Shown here: one piece after another, positions 6,976 through 15,262 of the stretch | Layout: every line of letters starts with the position of its first letter | Numbering within the stretch: the first letter of the stretch is position 1 | Source of the DNA: an uncultured bacterium | Lineage (GTDB): Bacteria > Bacillota_I > Bacilli_A > RF39 > UBA660 | Assembly: GCA_905215145.1 (NCBI GenBank) | Contig: CAJMOW010000014.1 | Coordinates: forward strand, 1 to 17,338 | Direction of reading: 5' to 3' | DNA: 17,338 nucleotides | Notes under the pieces: generated by a model | The model's database searches: none | What the model was told of the DNA's origin: nothing | What the model saw: the letters and a program-made list of their open reading frames with translations, nothing else | Made by a program: the position numbers and the translations under genes

Positions 6976-9396
6976 TTATTTTTTAGTTTTAGGATTATCA
7001 TATTTATTTTTATTTTCTTTAGCAATAACTAACTTAGTTTCAATATCTTTAAGTTTAACAGCTCTATCTGCCGCTTTACTTTGAAAATCTAAAATATTCT
7101 TTTCTCTCGCTATTTGATTTTTATCTCTTTCAACATTAGCTCTTGCTTGTTCAAGACGCTCCATACCAGCTTGTTTATCTTGATTAGAAACTCCATTATC
7201 GAAACTAATCATATTAGCATCAGCTTTAATAAGTTCGATTTGCTGATCAAGATATTTTTCAAGTTCAACAGTTTTACGATCTTCTTCTCCTTTTGCAGCA
7301 ATCTTTTGAATTTCAAATTCAGCCTCCATTTGTTTAGTTTGTTGTTCTAATTGTTGCATAGACTGTTCGTGTTGTTGTTGTAATTCTTGAAATTTCATTA
7401 TTAACTTTTTAATACTTGCAACATTATCTCCAGCAATAGCAGCAATAGCCATATCCATATTTCCATTTTGAGCAGCACTAAAAGCAAATTGTTTTATTTG
7501 ATCTAACTTTTCTTTCTCTTGTACACTATTTTTTGCTTTAATAATATAATCTGCATAAATATGAGAATCAACGTCTAAACTAATATATTTAAGATTTTTA
7601 TCTTTATCTCTATAAGATGTATCTAATCCATCAATCCAAGCAAGTTTACTAAAATCTAAATCACGAGCATAATCTCTTTCTCGCATACAATCAAATATAA
7701 ATTCTATTATAACAGAACCCATAGATCCTCTCATAATAGCTTCTTCAGTTATTCCTTTACCAGCACTATTAGCTATTTGACCATATCGTTGAGGAGTCAT
7801 ATCAACTTGATCCTTAGCAGCATTATCTATTTCAATCATCAATTGAGTAAGTTGATTAATATAAGCACTAATATCAGCAGTCACCATACGTATTTGTTGT
7901 GACTTTAGCATATTAGTATCTTCTTCATCGTCAATATATAAAACTCCATCAGCAGCCATTCTATAAATAGTTTCATCAGGATTTTCTCCTAATAAAGATT
8001 TAGCTATAACAAGAACAGCAAGTTTATTCTTTGCTAAAGCCATTTCTCTATGATATGCAACTATATTTTTAAATACTTGATAAGGACTAACAATCTCTAC
8101 AATAGAAAACTTACCAAATCCAGGAAGTAATTCACATAAACCATTATAAGGAAGTTTACCTTTACGATTATATGCAATAGCACGAGCTTTATAAGGATAG
8201 ATTGCTGTATTACGAGTACCTATACGAACAGACTCATATACTTGAGGCTCATAGAAATATTCAATAGAAATATCTCCTATTTCTGGATTAATTGTATAAT
8301 TATCATCAACGACTCGTTGAGCTATGATACCATTATCTATATATGTTAAAACGCCTCTTCTAATTTCTCCTCTCCATACAACATGCCAAACATCATATAA
8401 ATTAGAATTAGTATCTCTAACTAAATATGGAGATTTGTTATAGAGACTACGTTCTGTTTCAGTAAATTTATTACATATATCAGGATAATAAGAATAATAG
8501 TCCGCATAAGTAATATATGATGCGTCAGTAGAACTATGTTGAGCATAATATGTTTCTAAAAACTTTTTATCTTTATCATCTAAATATTCATCAAAAGTAT
8601 CTATTATTTGTTGATATGTCATTTTCATACGTTCAGCAAACATATCATAATCTTCAACAAACATATTATTATTAGGAACAGGAAACGCATCTATTGGAGA
8701 AATAATTTTTTTTACAAGTTTATTTCCTATTATATCAGTATATGTATAACATTCTCCAAATGATACAAAATCAAAATAGGCTTTAGCATAAATTAATGTA
8801 GACTCAGTAATATCATCTATAACATTTAATAATTCTTGTCCTTGAACAGATATATCATCAATATAATTATTTTTAAAATCCTCAGTAAATTTTTCAATAT
8901 CTATACTTTCTTGAGGGTTAAATTGTTTAGGATCATTACCTTCATTAATATATTGTTGATAGCTTTGAGTAATTCTTGCCGCTAATTGAGCTTCTAAAAT
9001 AGAAAGAATTTCTTTTCTTACAGCTGCATCCTTAGCCATTACAACATCTGGATTATTAGCACCTACAATAAAATCATGAGGATTTTTAATATATTCAGAA
9101 ACATATCTTCGAATTATTCCTTTCATAATATCATAATTGCGAAGAGTTGCTGGAAATCGAGTATATTTTTCTTTATTAGCATTATATGGATTAAGTATTT
9201 TTCTATAAAATTCATCAGGAACTTCTCCATTCAATATAAGATATTTTTTTTCTAAATTATCTTTATCTGCACAAGATTGTCCCATAGCTATTACATAGTC
9301 ACAACATTGAGCATACCATTCAGGTTTTTCCTTTTCAGCATTAGAAACTCGTTGAGAAGGAAAATTATTAGCATAAAAATAATCAATTACTGCCAT
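6976..9396 (-). CDS. Portal protein, crAss-like phage type (806 aa)
   Basis: This is the dodecameric portal at the unique head vertex, through which TerL pumps DNA. I recognise the sequence type from Crassvirales: an N-terminal region with CDYVIAMGQSCADKDN and VPDEFYRKILNPY, then TRFPATLRNYDIMKGIIRRYV. The wing/stem region around 380-600 includes LPYNGLCELLPGFGKFSIVE and VDMTPQRYGQIANSAGKGI. The C-terminal 150 residues form a long Gln/Glu/Lys-rich coiled coil (from about KLIMKFQELQQQHEQ to the Lys-rich end), which fits an extended barrel or internal helix bundle. The length of about 800 residues is normal for crAss portals. The gene starts 24 bases after TerL and is followed by a terminator. 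Confidence 0.9.
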   Translation of the reverse strand: MAVIDYFYANNFPSQRVSNAEKEKPEWYAQCCDYVIAMGQSCADKDNLEKKYLILNGEVPDEFYRKILNPYNANKEKYTRFPATLRNYDIMKGIIRRYVSEYIKNPHDFIVGANNPDVVMAKDAAVRKEILSILEAQLAARITQSYQQYINEGNDPKQFNPQESIDIEKFTEDFKNNYIDDISVQGQELLNVIDDITESTLIYAKAYFDFVSFGECYTYTDIIGNKLVKKIISPIDAFPVPNNNMFVEDYDMFAERMKMTYQQIIDTFDEYLDDKDKKFLETYYAQHSSTDASYITYADYYSYYPDICNKFTETERSLYNKSPYLVRDTNSNLYDVWHVVWRGEIRRGVLTYIDNGIIAQRVVDDNYTINPEIGDISIEYFYEPQVYESVRIGTRNTAIYPYKARAIAYNRKGKLPYNGLCELLPGFGKFSIVEIVSPYQVFKNIVAYHREMALAKNKLAVLVIAKSLLGENPDETIYRMAADGVLYIDDEEDTNMLKSQQIRMVTADISAYINQLTQLMIEIDNAAKDQVDMTPQRYGQIANSAGKGITEEAIMRGSMGSVIIEFIFDCMRERDYARDLDFSKLAWIDGLDTSYRDKDKNLKYISLDVDSHIYADYIIKAKNSVQEKEKLDQIKQFAFSAAQNGNMDMAIAAIAGDNVASIKKLIMKFQELQQQHEQSMQQLEQQTKQMEAEFEIQKIAAKGEEDRKTVELEKYLDQQIELIKADANMISFDNGVSNQDKQAGMERLEQARANVERDKNQIAREKNILDFQSKAADRAVKLKDIETKLVIAKENKNKYDNPKTKK

Positions 9397-9420
9397 ATTA
9401 TTAATTATATAAATTTTATA

Positions 9421-11685
9421 TTAATACCATTCTCTATGAAAGAATGATTTATTATCATCATCTGTTTCTGTTGTTATTTTCTTTCTATGAGCCATTTCAT
9501 CTTTAGCAGCTATATCCATAGCTTTATATTCTATTCCTCTAATAATCATTTCAGACACTCTATCAAAGTTTCCAAGTGCGCTCCATTTCTTTAATTCAAG
9601 TATTGTTTGATAATCATATATTCTATGAAAATTTCTAATAGGATTGCCATTTTCATCTTTACCTATTTCATCATATAAAAATTCTTTAAGTAATCGTAAA
9701 GCGTCTAATTTTCGTTGATTGCCACCTCCAATGTTATATCCATAAGTAGTAGAAATTTTTCCTTTAATAGTATTGTCCCAAACAAACAAAGGTTCTTTAG
9801 CTAAGTATTTTGTAGCTCTCCAATCTCTAAAGTTTTTAACAGTTTCTCCTCTGTTTACTTCGACACAAGTAGTTCCAATACAATTATAATAAACAGCTAA
9901 ATAATAACAAATTCTATCAGCTTCTTCAAGAGAATCTGGACGGCCATAATAAGATGCAACAAGTTTTTGTTTAAATCCATTTTTAATACAAGGATTCATC
10001 CAAACTTTAATACTATTGTGAGAATGTTTATTAGTAATTTCTTTTTTATCTTTATCTATGCCAACAGGGTCATAAGAAATACTATATCGTCCAGCAGGAA
10101 TTTCTTTTCTTAAGCCATATTCAGTATAATTTTCATCATATTCTGGAGGAAACCAACGTCGAATACATCCGTGAGGATCTTCATTAGCCCTACGAGGAAC
10201 TCCAATAATATAATCATAAACTTTTTTGCCTTCTTTACTTAATCGTTCATTACTTTTAAATTGTATTCTACCAGTATCGTCTAATTCAAGTATTCCATCA
10301 ACATAAAAATCAAAATCTTTATCAATTCTAAGTCTTTCTTCCCAAGCAGTTAATTCTTCAGAAGTAAAGATATTTTCAGCTGCGCTACTAAAACTTTCAG
10401 CAGGATAATTAGCATACTGTCCTAAATAATTAATATATTCTGCATAAGTTTTAGAATCATTTTTCTTTTTTATTCGTTCTTTTTTAGCAATAGCAAGTCC
10501 TATACTTAAATTACTATTACCGTCCTTATCTACTCCATAAATACCAGATATTTCACCTTGTAGCCCCCAACAATAAGGTTTAAAGAATCCACAAATTTCA
10601 TTTCTACTATCTCTGTCCCAAACATTCTCAAAAGGCATAAAATTATAAGCACGAGGATTATAAAAATTCTCTTCAAAGACTTGCATATTTCCAGAAGTAG
10701 CAGTACCCCAAGCCATAAGAATACCAGTAGTATATGCACCAGTTCGCATAGCTGGTTCAGTAACATTCATAAATTCATCAAAGTTATCCATTGTAGATAA
10801 CTCTTCAACTTTGATACAGACAGCATCTTTACCAATAGCACAATCAGGATTATTTAAAGCACTAACAGAAATCAAAGAACTTTTCCAAGAATCATCAGCC
10901 TCTATACCACTTGGTAATTTATATCCAAGACGAAAATCTTGTTTAACAGGAGAATATATACCTCTAACAAAAGGAGTTTTTTCTTCATAAAATTTAAGAT
11001 CATTAACAGAAAAATCTGTTAAACCTCCTGTTTGAATAAGATATTTATTATCAATAGCTACATGAATAGCAACTTTTCTTGATTGAGCGTTTACTCTATT
11101 AGCACTATCAGCAGCCATCATATATGAAAATCCACCACGACGAGTTTTATCAATAATTAAATGAAATCCATTATTTTCTGCAAACTCCATACAGTGAAAC
11201 ATCCAAAATTGGCTATCAATAAATTTAGGAAAATCATAAACTTTTTTAGCAGTATTAGTATTACCTCGTTTAATAGTACTTTCGTCAAGTTGCTCCATTC
11301 GAGTATAATTAAGAAAATTATAATGAGAACCTGTTATTCTAACTTCTTTAATAGTACCATCTGGACATAATAAACAAGGAGCGCTAAAACCTTTAGTTCG
11401 TCTATATTCTTCTCTTTTTCTAAATTGTCTATGAGGAATACTATCTACTTTATATTCACAATATCGTTTATATCTTCTATAATAATTTCCAACTTCATAA
11501 AATAGCTCAGTATTAACAAATTTATATTTTAAATCAATATTCATTAAAAATCCACCACTATCACCTATAAGAAACAAATTATCAGGATCGACATATCCAG
11601 CTTCAGTAGCAGTTTTATATTTAGATTTATCCTCTTCTATAAACTTAAGAAATGGATAATCTTTAGCATCTAAATTATCTACCAT
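9421..11685 (-). CDS. terL: Terminase large subunit (packaging ATPase-nuclease), 754 aa
   Basis: TerL docks on the portal, hydrolyses ATP to move DNA into the prohead and cuts the concatemer. ATPase part: a deviant Walker A around residues 180-187 (KTRRGGFSY), a Walker B-like segment at 288-295 (AVCIKVEE, catalytic Glu pair E294/E295) and a coupling motif WGTATSG at 326-332. Nuclease part with RNase H-like fold: D539 in YSISYDPVG, E609 in TTCVEVNRGE and D708 in LGNFDRV, spaced as expected for the three metal ligands. There is no split, intein or intron. The Walker A lacks the usual GK[S/T], which I also associate with crAss-like and related terminases. The gene starts 1 base after the preceding membrane-protein gene. 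No separate small terminase subunit is recognisable in the window. Confidence 0.93.
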   Translation of the reverse strand: MVDNLDAKDYPFLKFIEEDKSKYKTATEAGYVDPDNLFLIGDSGGFLMNIDLKYKFVNTELFYEVGNYYRRYKRYCEYKVDSIPHRQFRKREEYRRTKGFSAPCLLCPDGTIKEVRITGSHYNFLNYTRMEQLDESTIKRGNTNTAKKVYDFPKFIDSQFWMFHCMEFAENNGFHLIIDKTRRGGFSYMMAADSANRVNAQSRKVAIHVAIDNKYLIQTGGLTDFSVNDLKFYEEKTPFVRGIYSPVKQDFRLGYKLPSGIEADDSWKSSLISVSALNNPDCAIGKDAVCIKVEELSTMDNFDEFMNVTEPAMRTGAYTTGILMAWGTATSGNMQVFEENFYNPRAYNFMPFENVWDRDSRNEICGFFKPYCWGLQGEISGIYGVDKDGNSNLSIGLAIAKKERIKKKNDSKTYAEYINYLGQYANYPAESFSSAAENIFTSEELTAWEERLRIDKDFDFYVDGILELDDTGRIQFKSNERLSKEGKKVYDYIIGVPRRANEDPHGCIRRWFPPEYDENYTEYGLRKEIPAGRYSISYDPVGIDKDKKEITNKHSHNSIKVWMNPCIKNGFKQKLVASYYGRPDSLEEADRICYYLAVYYNCIGTTCVEVNRGETVKNFRDWRATKYLAKEPLFVWDNTIKGKISTTYGYNIGGGNQRKLDALRLLKEFLYDEIGKDENGNPIRNFHRIYDYQTILELKKWSALGNFDRVSEMIIRGIEYKAMDIAAKDEMAHRKKITTETDDDNKSFFHREWY

Positions 11686-11686
11686 A

Positions 11687-12109
11687 CTATTTTATAATTA
11701 ATATTAATGCTGCAACAGCAATAACTCCACAACTTGTTCCAATAAGTATTTTATTTCTTTTTTTATATTGTTCAATTTGTTTATTTAAATTATTATTAAT
11801 AGTATTATAAGACACAATTCTATTTTGCATATCTCCAACAATAACAGAATATTCTTTTAGTTCAAGTTTTTGCAGTTTAATAATATCTTCTTGTTCTTGC
11901 ATAACTTTCGTAAAAGAATTTCGTTCTATAAGCTTAATATTAGCTTGTTTTATAAGTTTAATTGGAACAATACAAGTACTATCAGGAGCTAATTGGATTT
12001 CCCCCGTAAAGGAAAGTTCACTAACTTTATTCTGACACCAGCTTTTGGAACAACATAACAGTAGTGCTATCGTCAGCATTAATAGCAAAATTAATTTCTT
12101 CTTTAACAT
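11687..12109 (-). CDS. Candidate spanin-type protein: secretion signal plus C-terminal TM helix (140 aa)
   Basis: The N-terminus MLKKKLILLLMLTIALLLCC is a textbook export signal. Cys19 and Cys20 make a possible but non-canonical lipobox, with another possible cleavage after SWC25. The body (about 75-115) is a coiled coil (KVMQEQEDIIKLQKLELKEY and following). The C-terminus (about 119-139, LIGTSCGVIAVAALILII) is a TM helix. An exported protein tethered at the N-terminus and anchored in the inner membrane at the C-terminus is the plan of unimolecular spanins. The gene overlaps the preceding membrane-protein gene by 83 bases in another frame, and a muramidase gene lies next to it. Copy C of the repeated DNA motif lies in its codons for LSFTGEI. 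Function is inferred from topology and context. Confidence 0.65.
   Translation of the reverse strand: MLKKKLILLLMLTIALLLCCSKSWCQNKVSELSFTGEIQLAPDSTCIVPIKLIKQANIKLIERNSFTKVMQEQEDIIKLQKLELKEYSVIVGDMQNRIVSYNTINNNLNKQIEQYKKRNKILIGTSCGVIAVAALILIIK
11998..12015 (+). repeat. Repeat motif copy C (TTTCCCCCGTAAAGGAAA)
   Basis: This is the longest copy: an 18-base near-palindrome with the core CCCGTAAAGGA, here inside the 140-residue spanin-candidate gene. On the minus strand it encodes SFTGE, a different reading phase and protein context from copy A. A 6-bp hairpin AAAGTT-CACT-AACTTT follows directly on the plus strand. Confidence 0.75.
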
Positions 12110-12320
12110 TTTCTTTAATATTATAAATTATACTATCCTTTTTAATTATATTATATTCAAGGCTATCTATTACTATCCTATTATATACAGTATCTGGTTT
12201 ATTAATTATATATTTATCATTATTTATTTCTTTTTGTTTAACTACATATCCTATTATAAAAAATATAATAGCTATTATAATAACAGCTATTATATTCAAC
12301 ATATTATTATTTTTTTCCAT
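12027..12320 (-). CDS. Small membrane protein with one N-terminal TM helix; inner-membrane spanin-like candidate (97 aa)
   Basis: Residues about 8-27 (LNIIAVIIIAIIFFIIGYVV) form one TM helix, followed by Lys/Asp/Asn-rich soluble sequence with a DTVYNRIVIDSLEYN segment and a predicted coiled helix. With the N-terminus inside, the rest would lie in the periplasm, as in i-spanins (Rz type). The gene overlaps the muramidase gene by 14 bases upstream and the 140-residue gene by 83 bases downstream. Nested or overlapping pairs of this kind are common for Rz/Rz1. It could instead be a holin or antiholin; no second TM helix is visible. Which partner it would pair with cannot be settled from sequence. 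Confidence 0.6.
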   Translation of the reverse strand: MEKNNNMLNIIAVIIIAIIFFIIGYVVKQKEINNDKYIINKPDTVYNRIVIDSLEYNIIKKDSIIYNIKENVKEEINFAINADDSTTVMLFQKLVSE

Positions 12321-12744
12321 ATTTAACTAAACGATTAAATAACTCATCATCATATTTTCCAGTTTCTTTTAAACCAACAGCTTGTTGTGCAAATTTAATA
12401 GCTTTAACAAGACCCATATTAATAGCAGTATCAAATATTAAAAACGCTATATCAAAAGAAGGAATTAAATCTAATTTAAAAGGATCCCAAAAATTATCTT
12501 TATAAAAAGAATGAACAAGCGCCATTAATTTTTTATCAGAAAAACATTTATCATTAAATTGTTTTTTATCTTTAGGAAGATTAAATTCTTTCTTATAATT
12601 ATCAATAATTTTCCAACCTTTCCAAATTTTATGATAACGTCTTGCTATTCCTGCAAATGTTTCTCCTCCTGCATCATCAGGATCAAAAACATATCCACCC
12701 TCATTTTTAAGGGCTTTTTCTATTGCTTTTTTATAATCAGCCAT
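12307..12744 (-). CDS. Endolysin: GH108-type N-acetylmuramidase with peptidoglycan-binding region (145 aa)
   Basis: This enzyme cleaves peptidoglycan to burst the host at the end of infection. Residues 9-35 hold the GH108 signature: E15 in the K-N-E-G-G-Y motif is the expected catalytic acid, followed by DPDDAGGETFAGIARRYHK. The pattern continues with WKGW and the C-terminal part (about 95-140, FDTAINMGLVKAIKFAQQAV) matches the PG_binding_3-like region of this family. The total of 145 residues is a little shorter than the usual 160-190. There is no signal peptide, so release would depend on a holin. The gene overlaps its neighbours by 8 and 14 bases, inside a run of membrane-protein genes. 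Confidence 0.9.
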   Translation of the reverse strand: MADYKKAIEKALKNEGGYVFDPDDAGGETFAGIARRYHKIWKGWKIIDNYKKEFNLPKDKKQFNDKCFSDKKLMALVHSFYKDNFWDPFKLDLIPSFDIAFLIFDTAINMGLVKAIKFAQQAVGLKETGKYDDELFNRLVKYGKK

Positions 12745-13012
12745 CTTTACAAATTTTATTAAAATAATTAACAGCTTTATTAACTACTTTACAATAATTA
12801 TCTGTATTTTTAGAATAAGTATATATTTTGATTGTTCTAAATTTATTAAAGAAAATCATATAAGGAAACTTAATTTGAATACAAAATTCTATAATAGTAT
12901 CACTAACAGGAGGATCATAATATTTTACTTTAAATCTTTTAGATATAAGACGAATAGTCTTATATCCATTATCTTTAATGTTTATTATTCTAATTTTACT
13001 CATATTATTCAT
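12737..13012 (-). CDS. Small basic protein of unknown function in the lysis cassette (91 aa)
   Basis: The ATG at 13012 overlaps the end of the upstream lipoprotein gene by 8 bases; Met4 at 13003 is an alternative that would leave a 1-base gap. The 3' end overlaps the muramidase start by 8 bases. The protein is strongly basic and rich in Ile, Lys and aromatic residues, with likely beta strands in residues 5-65. There is no signal peptide or clear TM helix, although IQIKFPYMIFFNKF is moderately hydrophobic. I recognise no family. Its position between lysis genes suggests a lysis or regulatory function, but that is only context. Confidence 0.6.
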   Translation of the reverse strand: MNNMSKIRIINIKDNGYKTIRLISKRFKVKYYDPPVSDTIIEFCIQIKFPYMIFFNKFRTIKIYTYSKNTDNYCKVVNKAVNYFNKICKDG

Positions 13013-13328
13013 TGAGAGTTCTATTAATCCAACCTCTTAAAAATTTAATATTATTTCCATTACCAGCTAATCTATTATATTCTTTAATTTTAGCAAGTTT
13101 ATAATTAGCTATAAATAAATCTTGTCCAAGACTATCTCTAATATAATTTAAACTATCTTTATATAAAGATAATTCATATTCTAATCTAATTATTTTAGCT
13201 ATATTTTCTTGTTCATTTATAGTATCTTTAACAGGTACATATACTATTTTTTCAATAGGAACAGTATTATTACAAGACGTATTTATAATAGGAACTATAA
13301 ATAATAATAAAATTATATTTTTTATCAT
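13005..13328 (-). CDS. Probable lipoprotein with coiled-coil body; outer-membrane spanin-like candidate (107 aa)
   Basis: A short basic-hydrophobic signal (MIKNIILLLFIVPIINTSC) ends in Cys19, a plausible lipidation site. The lipobox is loose (Asn at -3, Thr at -2, Ser at -1), which Bacteroidetes often tolerate. The mature part has a YVPVKDTINEQE segment, a coiled coil at about 42-85 and a conserved-looking C-terminus YNRLAGNGNNIKFLRGWINR. I recall this C-terminal pattern from small proteins in Bacteroidetes phages. A lipoprotein near the muramidase could act as an outer-membrane spanin subunit. The gene begins 1 base after the nuclease gene ends. Function is inferred from architecture and position. 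Confidence 0.65.
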   Translation of the reverse strand: MIKNIILLLFIVPIINTSCNNTVPIEKIVYVPVKDTINEQENIAKIIRLEYELSLYKDSLNYIRDSLGQDLFIANYKLAKIKEYNRLAGNGNNIKFLRGWINRTLNE

Positions 13329-13329
13329 T

Positions 13330-14331
13330 TTATAAATTTAAATTAAATTGAGTATTAATTTCTTTCGCTTTAAGGTTTTTTCGTCTATCTTCTAAAATAG
13401 ATTTAACTTCATTAAAACGATACATCATTTTATGCAAAGTAACTTTTTCTTTTGGATTAGTTTTAACTTTAAAAGTTCCATCTGGATATTTCTTAGGCAT
13501 ACCATATTCATTAAGAACAAAATCACTATCTATATGAGCAAGCCATAAACCGGCACAAGGTAAACCTAAAATACACTGAACCATTAAAGCATAAAGAGAA
13601 AGTTGAAGATTATAAATACTTCCATTACAATTAGGAAGTCCTCCTACAGGAGGTAATAATCTATCATTAGTGCCTACCCATATATCAGTTTCTTGATGAG
13701 GTTTTTGAGTTTTATCTTTTTTATAATATCCAGATTCAAATTTAAGTCCACCTCTATTTGTTTTCCAATCACCAATAACAAATTGATCATCTCTTAAACA
13801 AAGAACGTCAATTGTACCACTTACCAAATAATCTATAAGAAAAGCTCCAATCTCAGAATAAATTTTATATCCATTATTTTTATAATAATTAAATACATTA
13901 TAAATTTCTGAATATTTATTTTCAGTAACATCTATAAATTCATCAATATCTAATTCTTTAACATTTAAATTAATATTAGGTAAATCTGCAACTGTAATCA
14001 TTTCACCCTCTTTAGGTAAAATATATCTTATAGCATCTTTAAATTTAGAAGCATATTTAATACCGTCTTCTAAATTATTATGAGTTTTTGTTCCTCTATC
14101 ACAAGCCTCATCTCTAATAGCATCCCATTGTTTGGCAAGTTTACTTTCAGAGATACCAAGTTCTTTAGCTTTCTTTTTAAGCCAATAAGACTTATTAAAA
14201 CTCGGTTGATACTCATGTAAAAGAGTAGTAACAGATTTATAAGAATTTCCTAATGTATCGGTATAAGAATGATTAGCTTCTTTAAATATAAGTCTAATAT
14301 CATTATATCTGGTATCTCTTAATTGTAACAT
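13330..14331 (-). CDS. PD-(D/E)XK superfamily nuclease, RecB/Cas4-like (333 aa)
   Basis: The active-site pattern of RecB-type nucleases is visible in order: H84 in DRGTKTHNNLE, E160 in SEIGAF, D175 in SGTIDVL, D188-W-K190 in VIGDWKTN, and a QLSLY motif near 243-247. Together these coordinate metal and cut DNA. No helicase domain, Fe-S cysteine cluster or signal is present, so it is a stand-alone nuclease. Such genes are regular members of crAss-like phage genomes. They may trim DNA ends or process recombination or packaging intermediates; the exact task is inference. It lies 7 bases after the metallopeptidase-like gene and 1 base before the lipoprotein gene. Confidence 0.85.
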   Translation of the reverse strand: MLQLRDTRYNDIRLIFKEANHSYTDTLGNSYKSVTTLLHEYQPSFNKSYWLKKKAKELGISESKLAKQWDAIRDEACDRGTKTHNNLEDGIKYASKFKDAIRYILPKEGEMITVADLPNINLNVKELDIDEFIDVTENKYSEIYNVFNYYKNNGYKIYSEIGAFLIDYLVSGTIDVLCLRDDQFVIGDWKTNRGGLKFESGYYKKDKTQKPHQETDIWVGTNDRLLPPVGGLPNCNGSIYNLQLSLYALMVQCILGLPCAGLWLAHIDSDFVLNEYGMPKKYPDGTFKVKTNPKEKVTLHKMMYRFNEVKSILEDRRKNLKAKEINTQFNLNL

Positions 14332-14338
14332 AACTATA

Positions 14339-14650
14339 TTATTTATTATTATATTTAAAACTATTAATAGCTTCAGTTAAAAAAGATGAAAAACAACAAA
14401 CAAATTTTTCATTTCCAGATAATTCTACTTCACCCATAGTATCTAATATAGCATGAGTTAATTCATGAAAAAATGTATTTACTTTAACATTATTATTTTG
14501 TTTATTATCTTTATTAAATGTATCAGCAATATTTATACATCCTTCTGCAAGTAAACAAGTTCCTAAAGCATTATTGTCACAACGATCTACAACATTAACT
14601 TTAATGTTAGATCCTCCTAAATTAAATTCATCAGGTATCTTAAAATCCAT
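14339..14650 (-). CDS. Small HExxH zinc metallopeptidase-like protein (103 aa)
   Basis: The motif FFHELTHAIL places zinc ligands H62 and H66 and catalytic E63. E81, in NEKFVCCFSSFLTEA, is well placed as the third ligand, as in gluzincin-type and ImmA/IrrE-like minimal peptidases. The total of 103 residues is a bare catalytic core without a signal peptide. Proteins of this kind are frequent in phage structural regions. Possible jobs are processing of a virion or scaffold protein, or removal of a host regulator; nothing in the sequence decides between them. Neighbours are the 199-residue gene (12 bases upstream) and the nuclease gene (7 bases downstream). Confidence 0.8.
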   Translation of the reverse strand: MDFKIPDEFNLGGSNIKVNVVDRCDNNALGTCLLAEGCINIADTFNKDNKQNNNVKVNTFFHELTHAILDTMGEVELSGNEKFVCCFSSFLTEAINSFKYNNK

Positions 14651-14662
14651 AATAATTATATT

Positions 14663-15262
14663 TTAATCAGCTTTCATACTACTTAATACCGAAATACCTC
14701 CACGAGCAATTTTTTGTTCTTCTTCATATCTAAGATTATCTTTTGCTGTATTAAGAGCTTTTTGAAGATTAGGTATTTCTTTTATTTGAGAACTTAAATT
14801 ATTAATAGTTGCTATTATAGCTGGAATATCTTGATCTGTAACTCCAGCAGCAAGTTTGTTACTTAGTAATTCATTGCATTTATTAGCTACCACACTTGTA
14901 GTATGTAATGCTCTTAATAAATTTTCAATAGCAATACCAGCAGGACCTACAGCATTATCATAATATCTTTTAATAAGTTTAGAAACTAATATATCTGGCA
15001 TATAATCTTTAGGAAGATCATATTGAATAATAGCTTCTTTTAGAGCTTCTGAATCATTAAGTCCTTGTTGCTTTGCAGGACTTCTTGGATCAGCAAGATA
15101 ATATATAACTCCACATTCCTGTAAATATTTCTTTTTATCTTTAGATGTATCTCTTGAATATAATAGAAAAACATCTTTATCGATAATTTGATTTATTTTT
15201 GGAGCTTTAGGTATTCCTGTATCATCAACAGAAATAAGATTTTCTATAATAAGTCCGGTCAT
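14663..15262 (-). CDS. Conserved structural-module protein of unknown function (199 aa)
   Basis: The start codon overlaps the stop of the IHF-like gene in the sequence ATGA, so the two are translationally coupled. The N-terminal 60 residues carry a mixed segment (IIDKDVFLLYSRDTSKDKKKY, then VIYYLADPRSPAKQQGLN). The remainder is helical and Ala/Asn/Leu rich, with a coiled-coil-like stretch near 150-185. There is no membrane segment and no catalytic motif that I recognise. The tight linkage to the IHF-like protein suggests a nucleoprotein, internal virion or connector role, which is inference. Confidence 0.65.
   Translation of the reverse strand: MTGLIIENLISVDDTGIPKAPKINQIIDKDVFLLYSRDTSKDKKKYLQECGVIYYLADPRSPAKQQGLNDSEALKEAIIQYDLPKDYMPDILVSKLIKRYYDNAVGPAGIAIENLLRALHTTSVVANKCNELLSNKLAAGVTDQDIPAIIATINNLSSQIKEIPNLQKALNTAKDNLRYEEEQKIARGGISVLSSMKAD

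Noticed and set aside
12045..12326. Plus-strand Ile/Tyr/Phe-rich open frame opposite the spanin-like genes
   Set aside because: Its composition is that of reverse-complemented AT-rich coding sequence, and it lies fully antisense to better supported genes.
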